Below, in pieces: positions 16,665 through 25,619 of a stretch of 64,000 nt of DNA. The notes below the pieces were generated by a model. It was not told the origin of the DNA. It ran no database searches and worked only from the letters and a program-made list of their open reading frames with translations. A program made the translations under genes and the position numbers. Location: positions 62,001 through 126,000 of the forward strand of contig CAWBRW010000009.1 of NCBI GenBank assembly GCA_963791235.1, read 5' to 3'. The stretch is from JALORV01 sp963791235. Its GTDB lineage: Bacteria > Pseudomonadota > Gammaproteobacteria > Burkholderiales > Burkholderiaceae_F. Position 1 is the first letter of the stretch. The number at the start of each line of letters is the position of its first letter.

Positions 16665-17375
16665 ATGAATCCGTCGTCAGGCGCGCCGCGCCGGGCGCTG
16701 TTTGACCCGGAAACGATCCCGCACGATCCGGCGTTTGCCGATCCGGAAATCCGCGGCACGGCAGTGGCGCTCGAGCGCCTGCGACCGACCGCTCTGAGGC
16801 AACGCTTCGCAATGCCTCCGGCGTGGCAGCCCGAAGTGCGCGCCGACCCGCGGCTGTGGATGCCCGATCTCGAGCCGCGCCCGGCAGCGGTGCTGGTCCC
16901 GCTGGTGGCGCGCGGCGCCAGCGTGCAGGTGCTGCTGACGCAGCGCACGGATCACCTGCACGATCACGCCGGGCAGATCAGTTTCCCGGGCGGCCGTGTC
17001 GAGGAACACGATGCCGATGCCATGGCGACCGCGCTGCGCGAAGCGCAGGAGGAGGTGGGTCTGCCGGCGGAGCGCGTCGAGATCATCGGCAGCCTGCCGC
17101 GGTACACGACGGCCACCGGCTATGACGTGACACCCGTCGTCGGTCTGATCGAGAGCCCGTTCGAACTGGCACTCGACGCTTTCGAAGTGTCGGAGGTGTT
17201 CGAGGTGCCGCTCGAGTTCCTGATGGATCCCACGCACCACGAGCGGCGCATCGTGACACTCGGTGACATGACGCGTACGTTTTACGCGATGCCGTACGAG
17301 GCCCGGCGGCGGTACTTCATCTGGGGGGCGACTGCGGCGATGCTGCGCAATCTTTACCAGTTCCTGCGCGCCTGA
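16665..17375 (+). CDS. nudL: CoA pyrophosphatase, NUDIX family (NudL/YeaB-like)
   Basis: A 236-residue NUDIX hydrolase. The NUDIX box runs from GGRVEEHDADAMATALREAQ into EEVGL (GX5EX7REUXEEXGU), binding Mg2+. The preceding LLTQRTDHLHDHAGQISFPGG is the extra CoA motif of the UPF0035/NudL group, which cleaves CoA and its derivatives to 3',5'-ADP and phosphopantetheine. The ATG at 16665 is chosen; the open frame reaches back into rplS but carries nothing recognisable. It is the first gene after the operon terminator. Confidence 0.9.
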   Translation: MNPSSGAPRRALFDPETIPHDPAFADPEIRGTAVALERLRPTALRQRFAMPPAWQPEVRADPRLWMPDLEPRPAAVLVPLVARGASVQVLLTQRTDHLHDHAGQISFPGGRVEEHDADAMATALREAQEEVGLPAERVEIIGSLPRYTTATGYDVTPVVGLIESPFELALDAFEVSEVFEVPLEFLMDPTHHERRIVTLGDMTRTFYAMPYEARRRYFIWGATAAMLRNLYQFLRA

Positions 17376-17393
17376 TCAGCCTCGCGTCGCCCC

Positions 17394-17399
17394 TACAAT
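17394..17399 (+). promoter_or_regulatory. -10-like TACAAT box before the CobD-like gene
   Basis: TACAATC lies 20 bp before the GTG start at 17419, with the GGAGG ribosome site between them. Part of the recurrent start-proximal TANAATC set. No clear -35 hexamer. Confidence 0.4.
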
Positions 17400-17418
17400 C
17401 GCCTGGAGGAGGAAACCA

Positions 17419-18384
17419 GTGGCCTGGCTTTCGCTCGTGATCACTCTGCTGGCGGAGCAACTGCGCGCGCTTCCCGGCGACAATCCCGTCTACCACACGG
17501 TGCGGGAGTACTCGTCCTGGGCCGAACGCAATCTCAACGCCGGCCGGCCGCGCCATGGCGTCTATGCCTGGCTGCTGGTGGTCCTCGGCCTCACGCTGGT
17601 CGTCGGCGCCGCTTGGTCGGTGCTGGTATCGATCAGCTGGTTCCTTGGCCTTGCGCTAAATGTGCTGGTGCTCTATTTCACGCTGGGCTTCCGGCAGTTC
17701 AGTCACCACGGCAGCGAAATCCAGATCGCGCTGGCCAACGGAGACCTGGCGGCGGCACGTCGGGAACTGACCGCGTGGAAACGGTTCAGCGATCCGACCT
17801 TCACTGCGGCCGACCTGTCACAGGAAGAAGTCGTGCGGCAATCGATCGAGCACGGCCTGTTGTTGTCGCAGCGGCACGTGTTCGGCGTCTTCTTCTGGTT
17901 CATCGTGCTGCCGGGTCCGATGGGTGCGGTGCTCTACCGCATGGCCGAACATTCCGCGCGGGTTTGGTCACGTGCACCATTGCCGCCAACGCCATCGGAC
18001 CGCTTCGGGGAGTTTGCGCGCCGCGCGTTCGCCTGGATCGATTGGGCGCCGGCGCGGCTGACCGCCTTGGGCTATGCGATCGTCGGCGATTTTGAAGGGG
18101 CGATTTACTGCTGGCGTCAGGTGTCAGGGCACCCGGCGGAAAGCGGCGTCCCGGCGCCCGACGCGCGCACGCTGCTCCTGGCGGCGGCCAGTGGTGCATT
18201 GGGATTGCGCCTGATGTCGGAGACGGAATCGGCGCGATACTTCGACGAGGTGGGAAACGAAGGCGCGGGACTGGCGGAGCCGCGGCCCGCCGCCGTGCGT
18301 GCGGTGGTCGGCCTGGTGTGGCGTGCGCTGCTACTGTGGCTCGCCCTGCTGCTGCTGCTGACGCTCGCGAGCTGGTTCGCCTAG
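17419..18384 (+). CDS. CobD/CbiB-like membrane protein
   Basis: A 321-residue integral membrane protein, GTG start after a GGAGG site. It resembles the CobD/CbiB and AmpE superfamily: an N-terminal LSLVITLLAEQLR, an early helix cluster, the soluble segment ARRELTAWKRFSDPTF and a conserved LLLSQRHVFGVFFWFIVLPGPMGAVLYRM stretch in the middle (split here by family knowledge), ending in a C-terminal hydrophobic helix. True CbiB makes adenosylcobinamide phosphate, but no cobalamin gene is present nearby and the sequence is diverged, so a cobalamin role is doubtful. Its stop codon shares bases with the convergent DUF2007 gene. Confidence 0.75.
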   Translation: MAWLSLVITLLAEQLRALPGDNPVYHTVREYSSWAERNLNAGRPRHGVYAWLLVVLGLTLVVGAAWSVLVSISWFLGLALNVLVLYFTLGFRQFSHHGSEIQIALANGDLAAARRELTAWKRFSDPTFTAADLSQEEVVRQSIEHGLLLSQRHVFGVFFWFIVLPGPMGAVLYRMAEHSARVWSRAPLPPTPSDRFGEFARRAFAWIDWAPARLTALGYAIVGDFEGAIYCWRQVSGHPAESGVPAPDARTLLLAAASGALGLRLMSETESARYFDEVGNEGAGLAEPRPAAVRAVVGLVWRALLLWLALLLLLTLASWFA

Positions 18385-18689
18385 TTCGGCCGGGAGGCTC
18401 CGCATTGCCAGCAAGCGCCGAATTGCGCTTCAGACAGTTCGCCGCAGCACTCGCAGCGCCACTGCGGCCCATGTACCGGATGGCGCAATTGATGAAGGAT
18501 CTCGAGCGCCCGCGCTTCGTCGGTATCGCGTTCGATCCACAGTTGCGGGGCGCACTCCAGAAACGGAATCTCGCCCATCGCGCCGGACAGTGTCGTATTG
18601 CGCAGTACGCAGCGAATGCCGGCCGCGCGCAGCGATTCCGCCCAGATCGTGCCCTGCACGAGGTGATCGGCGCGCGCCAGCAGTTTCAT
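18381..18689 (-). CDS. DUF2007 protein with C-terminal zinc ribbon
   Basis: A 102-residue protein. Residues 1-70 form the DUF2007 fold (a ferredoxin-like putative signal-transducing domain): MKLLARADHLVQGTIWAESL and a later PQLWIERDTDEARAL. The C-terminus has CECCGE and CWQCG, a four-cysteine zinc ribbon. Function unknown. Its start overlaps the rsgA stop by 4 bp (ATGA at 18686-18689), so the two are translationally coupled. Its TAG stop lies in a CTAG shared with the convergent CobD-like gene. Confidence 0.8.
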   Translation of the reverse strand: MKLLARADHLVQGTIWAESLRAAGIRCVLRNTTLSGAMGEIPFLECAPQLWIERDTDEARALEILHQLRHPVHGPQWRCECCGELSEAQFGACWQCGASRPN

Positions 18690-19594
18690 CGTGCCCTGGC
18701 GTCGCTCAGCGCGCTATAGAAGTCATAGCGCTCGCGGGCAATCGCGCCTTCCGCGACAGCATGACGGATCGCACAGTCGGGCTCGGCACGATGCCGGCAA
18801 TCGATGAAGCGGCATCGACCGAGGAAAGGCTCGAATTCCGGAAACCCCTCGACCAGTTGCTGCTGCGAAAGATCGACCAGGCCAAACTCCTGGAAACCCG
18901 GCGTGTCGACAATGGCGCCCCCGTCGGGCAGGCGGAACCAGCGCGCCGCCGACGTCGTCTGCTTGCCGAGGTCCAGGCGTTCCGAGAACTCGCGCGTGCG
19001 CGCCTGCGCTTCAGGCACGAGGAGGTTCAGCAACGTCGACTTGCCCATGCCTGACTGGCCGACGAGCAGGGAGTTCTTGCCGTGGACGATATTCAACAGT
19101 GTGGCGCGCGCCGCTTCGGGCTGTGTGCGCGCGGAGACGGCGAGGGTCTGCCAGCCGAGCGATCGCAACTGATCGAGTGTCAACTTCGCGGCTTCGGCGC
19201 CTTCGTCGAGATCGGTCTTGTTCCGCACGATGATGGCCGCGATCCCGGCGGCCTTTGCAGCGACCAGCGCCTTCCAGAGGAACCACAGGTTGAACGAGGG
19301 GCGCGATGCGAACACGATCAGCACCTGATCGACGTTGGCAGCGAGTTCCTTCGTGCGGAAGTCATCGGCGCGATACAGCAGGCTGCGGCGTGGCTCGATC
19401 GATTCGACCGCGGCCTGCGCGGGGCCAGATTCCGTCGCGATGACCTCGTCGCCGACTACAAGATCTCCACGGCGGCCGCGGCGCACTCCGGACCAGGTGA
19501 CGCCATCCGGGGTTTCGAGCAGCGATGTACGGCCAAATGTGGCGATGACACGCGCGGCGAACCGTTTCGGGTCGCCGCGCACGGTTTGCCTCAT
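18686..19594 (-). CDS. rsgA: Ribosome small subunit-dependent GTPase RsgA
   Basis: A 302-residue circularly permuted GTPase: G4 motif NKTD comes first (about residue 126), then the Walker A GQSGMGKST, then G3 in DTPGF. An N-terminal OB fold precedes the GTPase domain, and a C-terminal zinc site has CRFIDCRHRAEPDC. RsgA checks late 30S maturation. It is in the middle of a coupled chain M48 protease, PhhB, RsgA, DUF2007, with 4-bp overlaps on both sides. Confidence 0.96.
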   Translation of the reverse strand: MRQTVRGDPKRFAARVIATFGRTSLLETPDGVTWSGVRRGRRGDLVVGDEVIATESGPAQAAVESIEPRRSLLYRADDFRTKELAANVDQVLIVFASRPSFNLWFLWKALVAAKAAGIAAIIVRNKTDLDEGAEAAKLTLDQLRSLGWQTLAVSARTQPEAARATLLNIVHGKNSLLVGQSGMGKSTLLNLLVPEAQARTREFSERLDLGKQTTSAARWFRLPDGGAIVDTPGFQEFGLVDLSQQQLVEGFPEFEPFLGRCRFIDCRHRAEPDCAIRHAVAEGAIARERYDFYSALSDARAR

Positions 19595-19947
19595 GCGCCG
19601 CTGTAACGCTGATCGAAAATCGCGTCGGCCTTCGCCGCGCAGATCAGGTCGTTTTCGGTGATGCCCCCGGCCGAATGCGTCGAGAAGCGCACTGTGCAGC
19701 GGTTGTAGCTCACCTCGAGGTCAGGGTGGTGGTCCTCCCGATGCACCATGAAGGCTAGCGCATTGACGAACGCAATCGTCTCGTAATAATCGGCGAAGTC
19801 GTAGCTGCGCGTGATCGCGCCGCCATCGACACGCCAGTCCGGAAGTGCCGAGCGTTGCGCGTCAAGAGCTTCGGCACCCAGCGCCGCCGAAGCATCGAGA
19901 TGGCGACAGTGACGAGCGAGCAGCGCGGCGCGTGACACGGTGTTCAC
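19591..19947 (-). CDS. phhB: Pterin-4a-carbinolamine dehydratase
   Basis: A 118-residue protein with the family signature HHPDLEVSYNRCTVRFSTH followed by GGITENDL. It dehydrates 4a-hydroxytetrahydropterin, normally recycling the cofactor of phenylalanine hydroxylase; no phhA is present in the window, so it may instead serve another pterin pathway. GTG start at 19947 overlaps the M48 stop (GTGA), and its own stop overlaps rsgA. Confidence 0.92.
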   Translation of the reverse strand: MNTVSRAALLARHCRHLDASAALGAEALDAQRSALPDWRVDGGAITRSYDFADYYETIAFVNALAFMVHREDHHPDLEVSYNRCTVRFSTHSAGGITENDLICAAKADAIFDQRYSGA

Positions 19948-21206
19948 GCTGCAGCAGCCGAAGCGAGTCGCGCAACGCGCAGCGAAGCCGGGGGGTGCGA
20001 ATCGTAGAACGCCGAGTGGATCGGATCCGGCGTCAGCGTTGCCGCGTTGTCCTCGTACAGCTTGACCAGGGCGTTCACCAGGTCGCCGGCCGAGGCGTGG
20101 TGGGCGGCGAACGCATCCGCTTCGAATTCATGGCGACGCGACAGGTAGCTGGCGATCGGCGCGAAGACGAAGGTGAAAACCGGCAGTACCAGCATGAACA
20201 GCACCAGCGCCACGCCTTCGTTGCCGCCATCGAGCGACGGGTTCACGCCGAGCCCCGTGTAGAACCATGGGCGGTCGACCAGCCAACCGAGCAGGCCGAG
20301 GAACACGAGGCTGGCAACGAACGAAAACACCATGCGCTTGGTGATGTGCCTGAGCTTGAAGTGCCCCAGTTCGTGAGCCAGGACCGCCTCGATCTCCGCA
20401 GGCTGCAGGCGATCGACCAGGGTGTCGAAGAAGACGATGCGTTTCGCGCGCCCGAGGCCCGTGAAGTACGCATTGCCGTGCGCCGATCGGCGCGAGCCGT
20501 CCATCACGAACACGCCCTTGCTCGAGAAGCCGGTGCGCGACAGCAGTGCGCCGATGCGCTGGGCCAGCGCGGAGTCCTTCAGCGGCTCGAAGCGGTTGAA
20601 GAGCGGCGCGATCACCGTCGGGTAGATGACGAGCACCAGCGCGTTGAAGCTCACCCAGAGCAGCCACGCATAGACCCACCACAGGTCACCGGCACCGCGC
20701 ATCAGCGCGACTACCGCCGCGAGCAGCGGAACGCCGAGGACGGCCGCCAGCACGAAGGATTTCGCCAGGTCGGCAAGCCAGAGCCTGGGGGTCATCCGGT
20801 TGAAGCCGTAGCGCGCCTCGATGCGGAACTGCCGAACCCAGGAGAACGGCAGGTCGATGACGCCCAGCAGGATCACCACCGAGATGACGAAAACCAGCTG
20901 GAATGCCAGTCCCTCGCCGACCAGGCCGCGCAGCGTCTCGGCAATCCACTGCAGTCCTCCAAGCAGCGTCAGACCGATCAATATCGCAGCGCTGATCGCG
21001 GTCTCCACCAGGGCGAGCCGGGTCTTGGCGATCGTGTAGGAAGCTGCCTTGCGGTGCGCCTCCAGCGACACGCGATCGGCAAACTGCCGCGGCACGGCGT
21101 CGGCGTGCAGTGCGACATGGCGGACCTGGCGCCAGGCGAGCCAGTATTTCAGCCCGACCATCAGCAGCAGGAAAACGACGAAAGCAACTGAAAGCGTCTG
21201 CGACAT
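19944..21206 (-). CDS. M48A (Ste24/CAAX protease-like) membrane zinc metallopeptidase
   Basis: A 420-residue multi-pass protein starting MSQTLSVAFVVFLLLM. The zinc site is HELGH (motif HExxH) with the distal Glu in RRHEFEAD, as in Ste24-type peptidases, and several hydrophobic segments precede it. The frame runs 38 codons further upstream, but that part is not hydrophobic and starts inside the promoter region, so the ATG at 21206 is used. In bacteria these enzymes act in membrane protein quality control. First gene of the coupled four-gene minus-strand chain; divergent from orn. Confidence 0.9.
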   Translation of the reverse strand: MSQTLSVAFVVFLLLMVGLKYWLAWRQVRHVALHADAVPRQFADRVSLEAHRKAASYTIAKTRLALVETAISAAILIGLTLLGGLQWIAETLRGLVGEGLAFQLVFVISVVILLGVIDLPFSWVRQFRIEARYGFNRMTPRLWLADLAKSFVLAAVLGVPLLAAVVALMRGAGDLWWVYAWLLWVSFNALVLVIYPTVIAPLFNRFEPLKDSALAQRIGALLSRTGFSSKGVFVMDGSRRSAHGNAYFTGLGRAKRIVFFDTLVDRLQPAEIEAVLAHELGHFKLRHITKRMVFSFVASLVFLGLLGWLVDRPWFYTGLGVNPSLDGGNEGVALVLFMLVLPVFTFVFAPIASYLSRRHEFEADAFAAHHASAGDLVNALVKLYEDNAATLTPDPIHSAFYDSHPPASLRVARLASAAAA

Positions 21207-21330
21207 GGATGAAGTGCGCAATCGTGAGACCGTGCGGGAGTGCCTGAACGTCAGGGCGCGCGGCTTGCCATGCGACAATCGCGCGCCTTTTGTATCGATC
21301 GTTGCGCCTCGATCGAGCAACGCGGAAATT

Positions 21331-21921
21331 ATGTCACAGCCCCCCCTCGAATCTGTCCCACGCGGCGAGCGCTACAGCGACACCAACCTGGTCTGGGTGG
21401 ACATGGAGATGTCCGGGCTCAATCCGGATTCGGACCGCGTCCTTGAAGTTGCCATGGTCATCACCGACGCCGAGCTCGAAGTCGTGGCGGAAGGGCCGGT
21501 CCTCGTCGTCCGGCAGCCGGAGCGCGTGCTGCTCGGCATGGACAGCTGGAACACGGCCACGCACGGTCGGTCCGGACTGACCGAGCGGGTCCGCGCCTCC
21601 GTGCTGGACGAAGACGAAGCGAGTGATGCGCTGATCGCCTTCATGCTGACCCACGTGCCCGCCGGGAAGTCGCCGATGTGTGGCAACTCCATCTGCCAGG
21701 ACCGCCGGTTCATGGCGCGCTGGATGCCGCGGCTCGAGGCGTGCTTCCACTACCGCAACCTCGACGTCAGCACGCTCAAGGAGCTGGCGCGGCGCTGGAA
21801 CCCGGCCGTCTATCGCTCATTCGAGAAGAAAAGCCGCCATGAGGCGCTGGCCGACATCTACGAATCGATCGGCGAGTTGCGGCATTACCGCACGAACTGG
21901 CTACGCACCGTAGCCACCTAG
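21331..21921 (+). CDS. orn: Oligoribonuclease
   Basis: A 196-residue DEDDh exonuclease. It shows LVWVDMEMSGLNPDSDRVLE (Exo I, D and E), the central GNSICQDRRFMARWMP and the C-terminal KKSRHEALADIYESI (Exo III, H and D). Orn degrades 2-5 nt RNA and pGpG, the product of c-di-GMP breakdown, so it relates to the c-di-GMP protein encoded at 25620. The ATG at 21331 begins MSQPPLES; the open frame upstream overlaps the divergent M48 start and is not supported. Confidence 0.97.
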   Translation: MSQPPLESVPRGERYSDTNLVWVDMEMSGLNPDSDRVLEVAMVITDAELEVVAEGPVLVVRQPERVLLGMDSWNTATHGRSGLTERVRASVLDEDEASDALIAFMLTHVPAGKSPMCGNSICQDRRFMARWMPRLEACFHYRNLDVSTLKELARRWNPAVYRSFEKKSRHEALADIYESIGELRHYRTNWLRTVAT

Positions 21922-21928
21922 TCCTCGC

Positions 21929-23050
21929 CTACTTCTCGCCAACTCCGAGTGTCGCCTGGGCCGAGGCGCCCGCTGTCGGCTGCACGGGGATTACCTCGGG
22001 CGCGCGGCCGTCCTGTGCGCTCACCCAGGCGCGACCCAGCGCGACCCCGAGTGCGAGGAGCACCGGCCCGAGGATCACACCAATGAAGCCAAACGCGATA
22101 ACGCCGCCGAGGACACCAAGGAAGATCATCCCCAGCGAAAGCGTCGAGCCGCGTGCTATCAGAATCGGTTTCACGAAATTGTCGATGCTGCTGATGACAA
22201 CCGCACCCCAGATGACCATGAAAATGGCCCAGCCGGCCTCGCCCTGAACGTAGAGCCAGATGGCCGCGGCGCCCCAGATCAGCACGGGCCCCATCGGCAC
22301 GACGGACAGTACGAAGGTGGCGATGGACAGCATGAACGCAGCTGGCACGCCCGCTATGAGAAAGCCGATCAGTGCAACGATGGCCTGCGCCGCCGCCGTG
22401 CCGACGATGCCAATGAAGACGCTGCGCGTGGTGCCGGTGACGATCGTCATCACCTCGGTGCTCAGCCGTCCGGAAAGTCGGTCGGACACCCGCCGGAGGA
22501 CGGCCACGATGCGATCGCCGTCGCGGTAGTAGAAGAAGACGATAAAGGCCACGAGCAGCAGCTGCAGGATGCCGTCGCCCAGGACACGGACGAAGGCAAG
22601 CGACAGACGACCGGCGGGCTCGATCGCGCGCTGCAGCAGCGCGGCGAGTTTCTCGCGGTCGATCAGCAGTGCTTCCAGCTGGCTGTACGCCCGTTCACCA
22701 ATCACCGGAATGCTTTTCAGCGTCTCGGGGGCGTGCAATCCGCCCTTGGTCCAGCCCTTGATCGTGTCGACCGCGAGCGGGAGCTTGTCGGCGGCCGCAG
22801 CCGACAACAGCGTGATCGGAATGATCACGAGAACGAGGATCATCACCAGCATCACCGTCGCCGCGAGGGTCGAATTGCCGCCAACCGATGACTTCAGTCG
22901 TTCGAACAGCGGCCAGGTGGCGATCGCCAGCACGCCCGCAAACACCATCGCCGAGATAAACGGCTGCAGCACCAGGAAAATGCCGATGACGATGACGGCG
23001 GCGCCACCGAAGCGGAGCAGGTTGTCGAAGTTGGCTTGAATGGACGGCAT
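21929..23050 (-). CDS. AI-2E family transporter (PerM/TqsA-like)
   Basis: A 373-residue membrane protein with about eight hydrophobic segments arranged as in the UPF0118/AI-2E family: two helices near the N-terminus (residues 13-45), one at 60-80, a soluble loop (85-145) and a hydrophobic C-terminal half including IWGAVVISSIDNFVKPILIARGS, the family hallmark. Members export autoinducer-2 or act as Na+/H+ antiporters; the substrate here is unknown. It is convergent with orn (7 bp between stops). Confidence 0.9.
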   Translation of the reverse strand: MPSIQANFDNLLRFGGAAVIVIGIFLVLQPFISAMVFAGVLAIATWPLFERLKSSVGGNSTLAATVMLVMILVLVIIPITLLSAAAADKLPLAVDTIKGWTKGGLHAPETLKSIPVIGERAYSQLEALLIDREKLAALLQRAIEPAGRLSLAFVRVLGDGILQLLLVAFIVFFYYRDGDRIVAVLRRVSDRLSGRLSTEVMTIVTGTTRSVFIGIVGTAAAQAIVALIGFLIAGVPAAFMLSIATFVLSVVPMGPVLIWGAAAIWLYVQGEAGWAIFMVIWGAVVISSIDNFVKPILIARGSTLSLGMIFLGVLGGVIAFGFIGVILGPVLLALGVALGRAWVSAQDGRAPEVIPVQPTAGASAQATLGVGEK

Positions 23051-23233
23051 GACCGGGCGCCTCGAGAGGATGCGGCAGCTTAGCGGGTCCGGGGATCGGA
23101 GTTGGCGCCGCGGCCGGCGCGCGGCAAAACCGACGGTGCGGCGTGCTTTCTGGAAGTGCTCTTGGCGCTGGCATGCGCCACGAACCGCGCGCAGGCAATT
23201 CGTGCGCAGGCACGATTTGCTGGCCTGCGCGCG

Positions 23234-23305
23234 TCCCCCCGCCGGGAATTGAACCCAGATCTAGCGCTTAGGAGGCACTTGTTCTATCCGTTGAACTACG
23301 GGGAG
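23234..23305 (-). tRNA. tRNA-Arg (anticodon CCT)
   Basis: Read on the minus strand, all cloverleaf parts are present: acceptor CTCCCCG pairing with CGGGGGG (one T-G pair), D stem GTTC/GAAC, anticodon stem AGTGC/GCGCT with loop CTCCTAA and anticodon CCT, variable loop AGATC, and T arm CTGGG-TTCAATT-CCCGG, then discriminator A. It reads AGG codons. The 3' CCA is not encoded (CGC follows). It sits between the AI-2E-type gene and parE. Confidence 0.93.
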
Positions 23306-23510
23306 CGCGGGCAGTATAGCGACGACGCTCACGTAGAATCCCGCCGCCGAGCGATCGGCGAGGCCGAGGAGATGACTGCCGCAGCGCGGACTCTTCTGCC
23401 GCAATTGCCCAATTCGTAATCACGCCGACGCCAGCAAGCAATGGCGCGGTTTCGCGGGCGGTCGGGGCATTGATTTCCACAGCGACTGGGGATAACTGGG
23501 CGGGCTCTGC

Positions 23511-25499
23511 ATGCAAGGCAAACCACGCAGTGAAACGCGGCGCGCCGGCGATTACGCCGAAGCATCGATCCGCGTACTCAAGGGTCTGGAGCCTGTGCGC
23601 CAGCGCCCGGGCATGTACACGCGTACCGACAGCCCGCTGCACATCATTCAGGAGATCATTGATAACGCCTCGGACGAGATCCTGGCCGGCTTTGGACATC
23701 GCATCGATGTCACCCTGCATACGGACGGCTCCGTCACGGTCGAAGACGACGGGCGCGGCATCCCGGTCGGGTTGCATCCGGAGGAAAAGGCGCCGGTCGT
23801 CGAGATCGTGTTCACGCGCCTGCATGCCGGCGGCAAGTTCGACAAGCGCGCCGGCGGCGCGTACTCGTTTGCCGGCGGGTTGCACGGCGTCGGCGTGTCG
23901 GTGACGAACGCGCTGTCCGCGAAGCTCGATGTCACCGTCTTTCGCGATGGCAAGTTGCACACGATTGGATTTGCCGACGGGGAGGTCAGCCAGCCGTTGC
24001 GATCGGCGGCGGCCAAGGGCCAGGCCAAGAATACGGGCACGCGCGTGCGTGCATGGCCGAACGTCAAGTATTTCGATTCGCCGCAGGTGCCGGTCGATGA
24101 ACTGGAGCGCCTGCTGCGCAGCAAGGCCGTGCTGCTGCCGGGTACGGAAGTCACGCTGACGATCGAGAAGACGGGGACAGTCCAGCACTGGCGCTTCGAG
24201 GGCGGCCTGCGCGAGTATCTGCTGGCGTCTCTGCCGGTCGATCCGCTGCTGCCTCCGTTCGAGTCGAGCGGTTTCGCTGATGCGGAGGATCAGACCTACG
24301 CCGAGGGCGAGGGCGCGAACTGGGTCGTGGTCTGGACCGAAGACGGCCCGGTGACCCGCGAGTCCTATGTGAATCTGATCCCGACCCCGGCCGGGGGAAC
24401 GCACGAGGCCGGACTGCGCGATGGCCTGTTCAACGCGGTGCGCGCGTTCGTCGATGCGCACGGGCTGCTTCCGAAGGGGGTGAAGCTGCTGCCGGAGGAC
24501 GTGTTCGCGCGCGCGAGCTTCGTGCTCTCTGCGAAGGTGCTCGATCCCCAGTTCCAGGGCCAGATCAAGGAGCGCCTGAACAGCCGCGACGCACTACGGC
24601 TGGTGTCCACTTTTGTGCGGCCGCACTTCGAGTTCTGGCTGAACCAGCACCCGAACGAGGGTCGTCAGCTGGCGGAACTGGTGATCCGGCAGGCGCAGGC
24701 GCGCGCCCGGGCGGGACAGAAAGTCGAGAAGAAGAAGGGCTCCGCGGTGGCCGTGCTTCCGGGCAAGCTCACCGACTGCGAATCGACCGAAATCACACGC
24801 AACGAACTGTTCCTCGTGGAAGGGGATTCGGCGGGCGGTTCGGCAAAAATGGGTCGCGAGAAGGGGTTCCAGGCGATCCTTCCGCTGCGCGGCAAGGTGC
24901 TTAATACCTGGGAAGTCGAGCGCGATCGGCTATTCGGCAACGCCGAGGTGCACGACATCGCCGTGGCGATCGGCGTCGATCCGCACGGCCCGTCGGACGA
25001 CGTGAATCTCGAGGGGCTGCGCTACGGCAAGATCTGCATCCTCGCCGATGCCGATGTCGATGGTTCGCACATCCAGGTGCTGCTGCTGACACTCTTCTTC
25101 AGGCACTTCCCGCAACTGGTCGACCGCGGCCACATCTTCGTCGCCCGGCCGCCGCTGTTCCGGGTCGACGTCAATGCGCAGGGAAAGCGCCCGGCGCGTC
25201 GCATCTATTGCCTCGATGACGCCGAGCTCGATGCGACGCTGGAGAAGCTGGGCGATGAGGGCGTCAAGGAGTCGGCCTGGAGCATCGCGCGGTTCAAGGG
25301 GCTCGGTGAGATGAGCCCGGAGCAGCTCTGGGAGACGACGATGAATCCCGACACGCGTCGCATGCTGCGTGTCGGGCTCGGCGATCTCCCGGCCGAGAAG
25401 ACCGCGGCGACGATGACGATGCTGATGGGCCGCGCCGAAAGCCAGGCGCGACGCGCCTGGCTTGAGGAGCACGGCCACGAGGTCGATGCAGACGTCTAG
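23511..25499 (+). CDS. parE: DNA topoisomerase IV subunit B
   Basis: A 662-residue GHKL ATPase and TOPRIM protein. The ATP site shows EIIDNASDEIL, VEDDGRGIPVG and GGLHGVGVSVTNALS; the TOPRIM domain has LFLVEGDSAGGSAKMGR and DADVDGSHI. The length (about 660, without the GyrB insertion) and the start YAEASIRVLKGLEPVRQRPG identify ParE rather than GyrB. Topo IV unlinks daughter chromosomes. Its partner parC is 4.2 kb downstream rather than adjacent. Confidence 0.96.
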   Translation: MQGKPRSETRRAGDYAEASIRVLKGLEPVRQRPGMYTRTDSPLHIIQEIIDNASDEILAGFGHRIDVTLHTDGSVTVEDDGRGIPVGLHPEEKAPVVEIVFTRLHAGGKFDKRAGGAYSFAGGLHGVGVSVTNALSAKLDVTVFRDGKLHTIGFADGEVSQPLRSAAAKGQAKNTGTRVRAWPNVKYFDSPQVPVDELERLLRSKAVLLPGTEVTLTIEKTGTVQHWRFEGGLREYLLASLPVDPLLPPFESSGFADAEDQTYAEGEGANWVVVWTEDGPVTRESYVNLIPTPAGGTHEAGLRDGLFNAVRAFVDAHGLLPKGVKLLPEDVFARASFVLSAKVLDPQFQGQIKERLNSRDALRLVSTFVRPHFEFWLNQHPNEGRQLAELVIRQAQARARAGQKVEKKKGSAVAVLPGKLTDCESTEITRNELFLVEGDSAGGSAKMGREKGFQAILPLRGKVLNTWEVERDRLFGNAEVHDIAVAIGVDPHGPSDDVNLEGLRYGKICILADADVDGSHIQVLLLTLFFRHFPQLVDRGHIFVARPPLFRVDVNAQGKRPARRIYCLDDAELDATLEKLGDEGVKESAWSIARFKGLGEMSPEQLWETTMNPDTRRMLRVGLGDLPAEKTAATMTMLMGRAESQARRAWLEEHGHEVDADV

Positions 25500-25619
25500 C
25501 AGCAACGCGAGCCGGTGGTTCGACGGCCTGGCTCCCCTGAACGGGTCTTTTTTGGGGGCGTGCCTTGCGCGCATACTTGCGCGCGGCCGCCAGGGCGGAC
25601 ACCAAACCAGAAATCCCGC

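Noticed and set aside
23102..23419. Plus-strand open frame of 105 codons across the tRNA region
   Set aside because: Overlaps tRNA-Arg on the other strand and shows no family resemblance.
25540..25560. T-run after parE as a terminator
   Set aside because: The run of six T at about 25547 is not preceded by a convincing stem.
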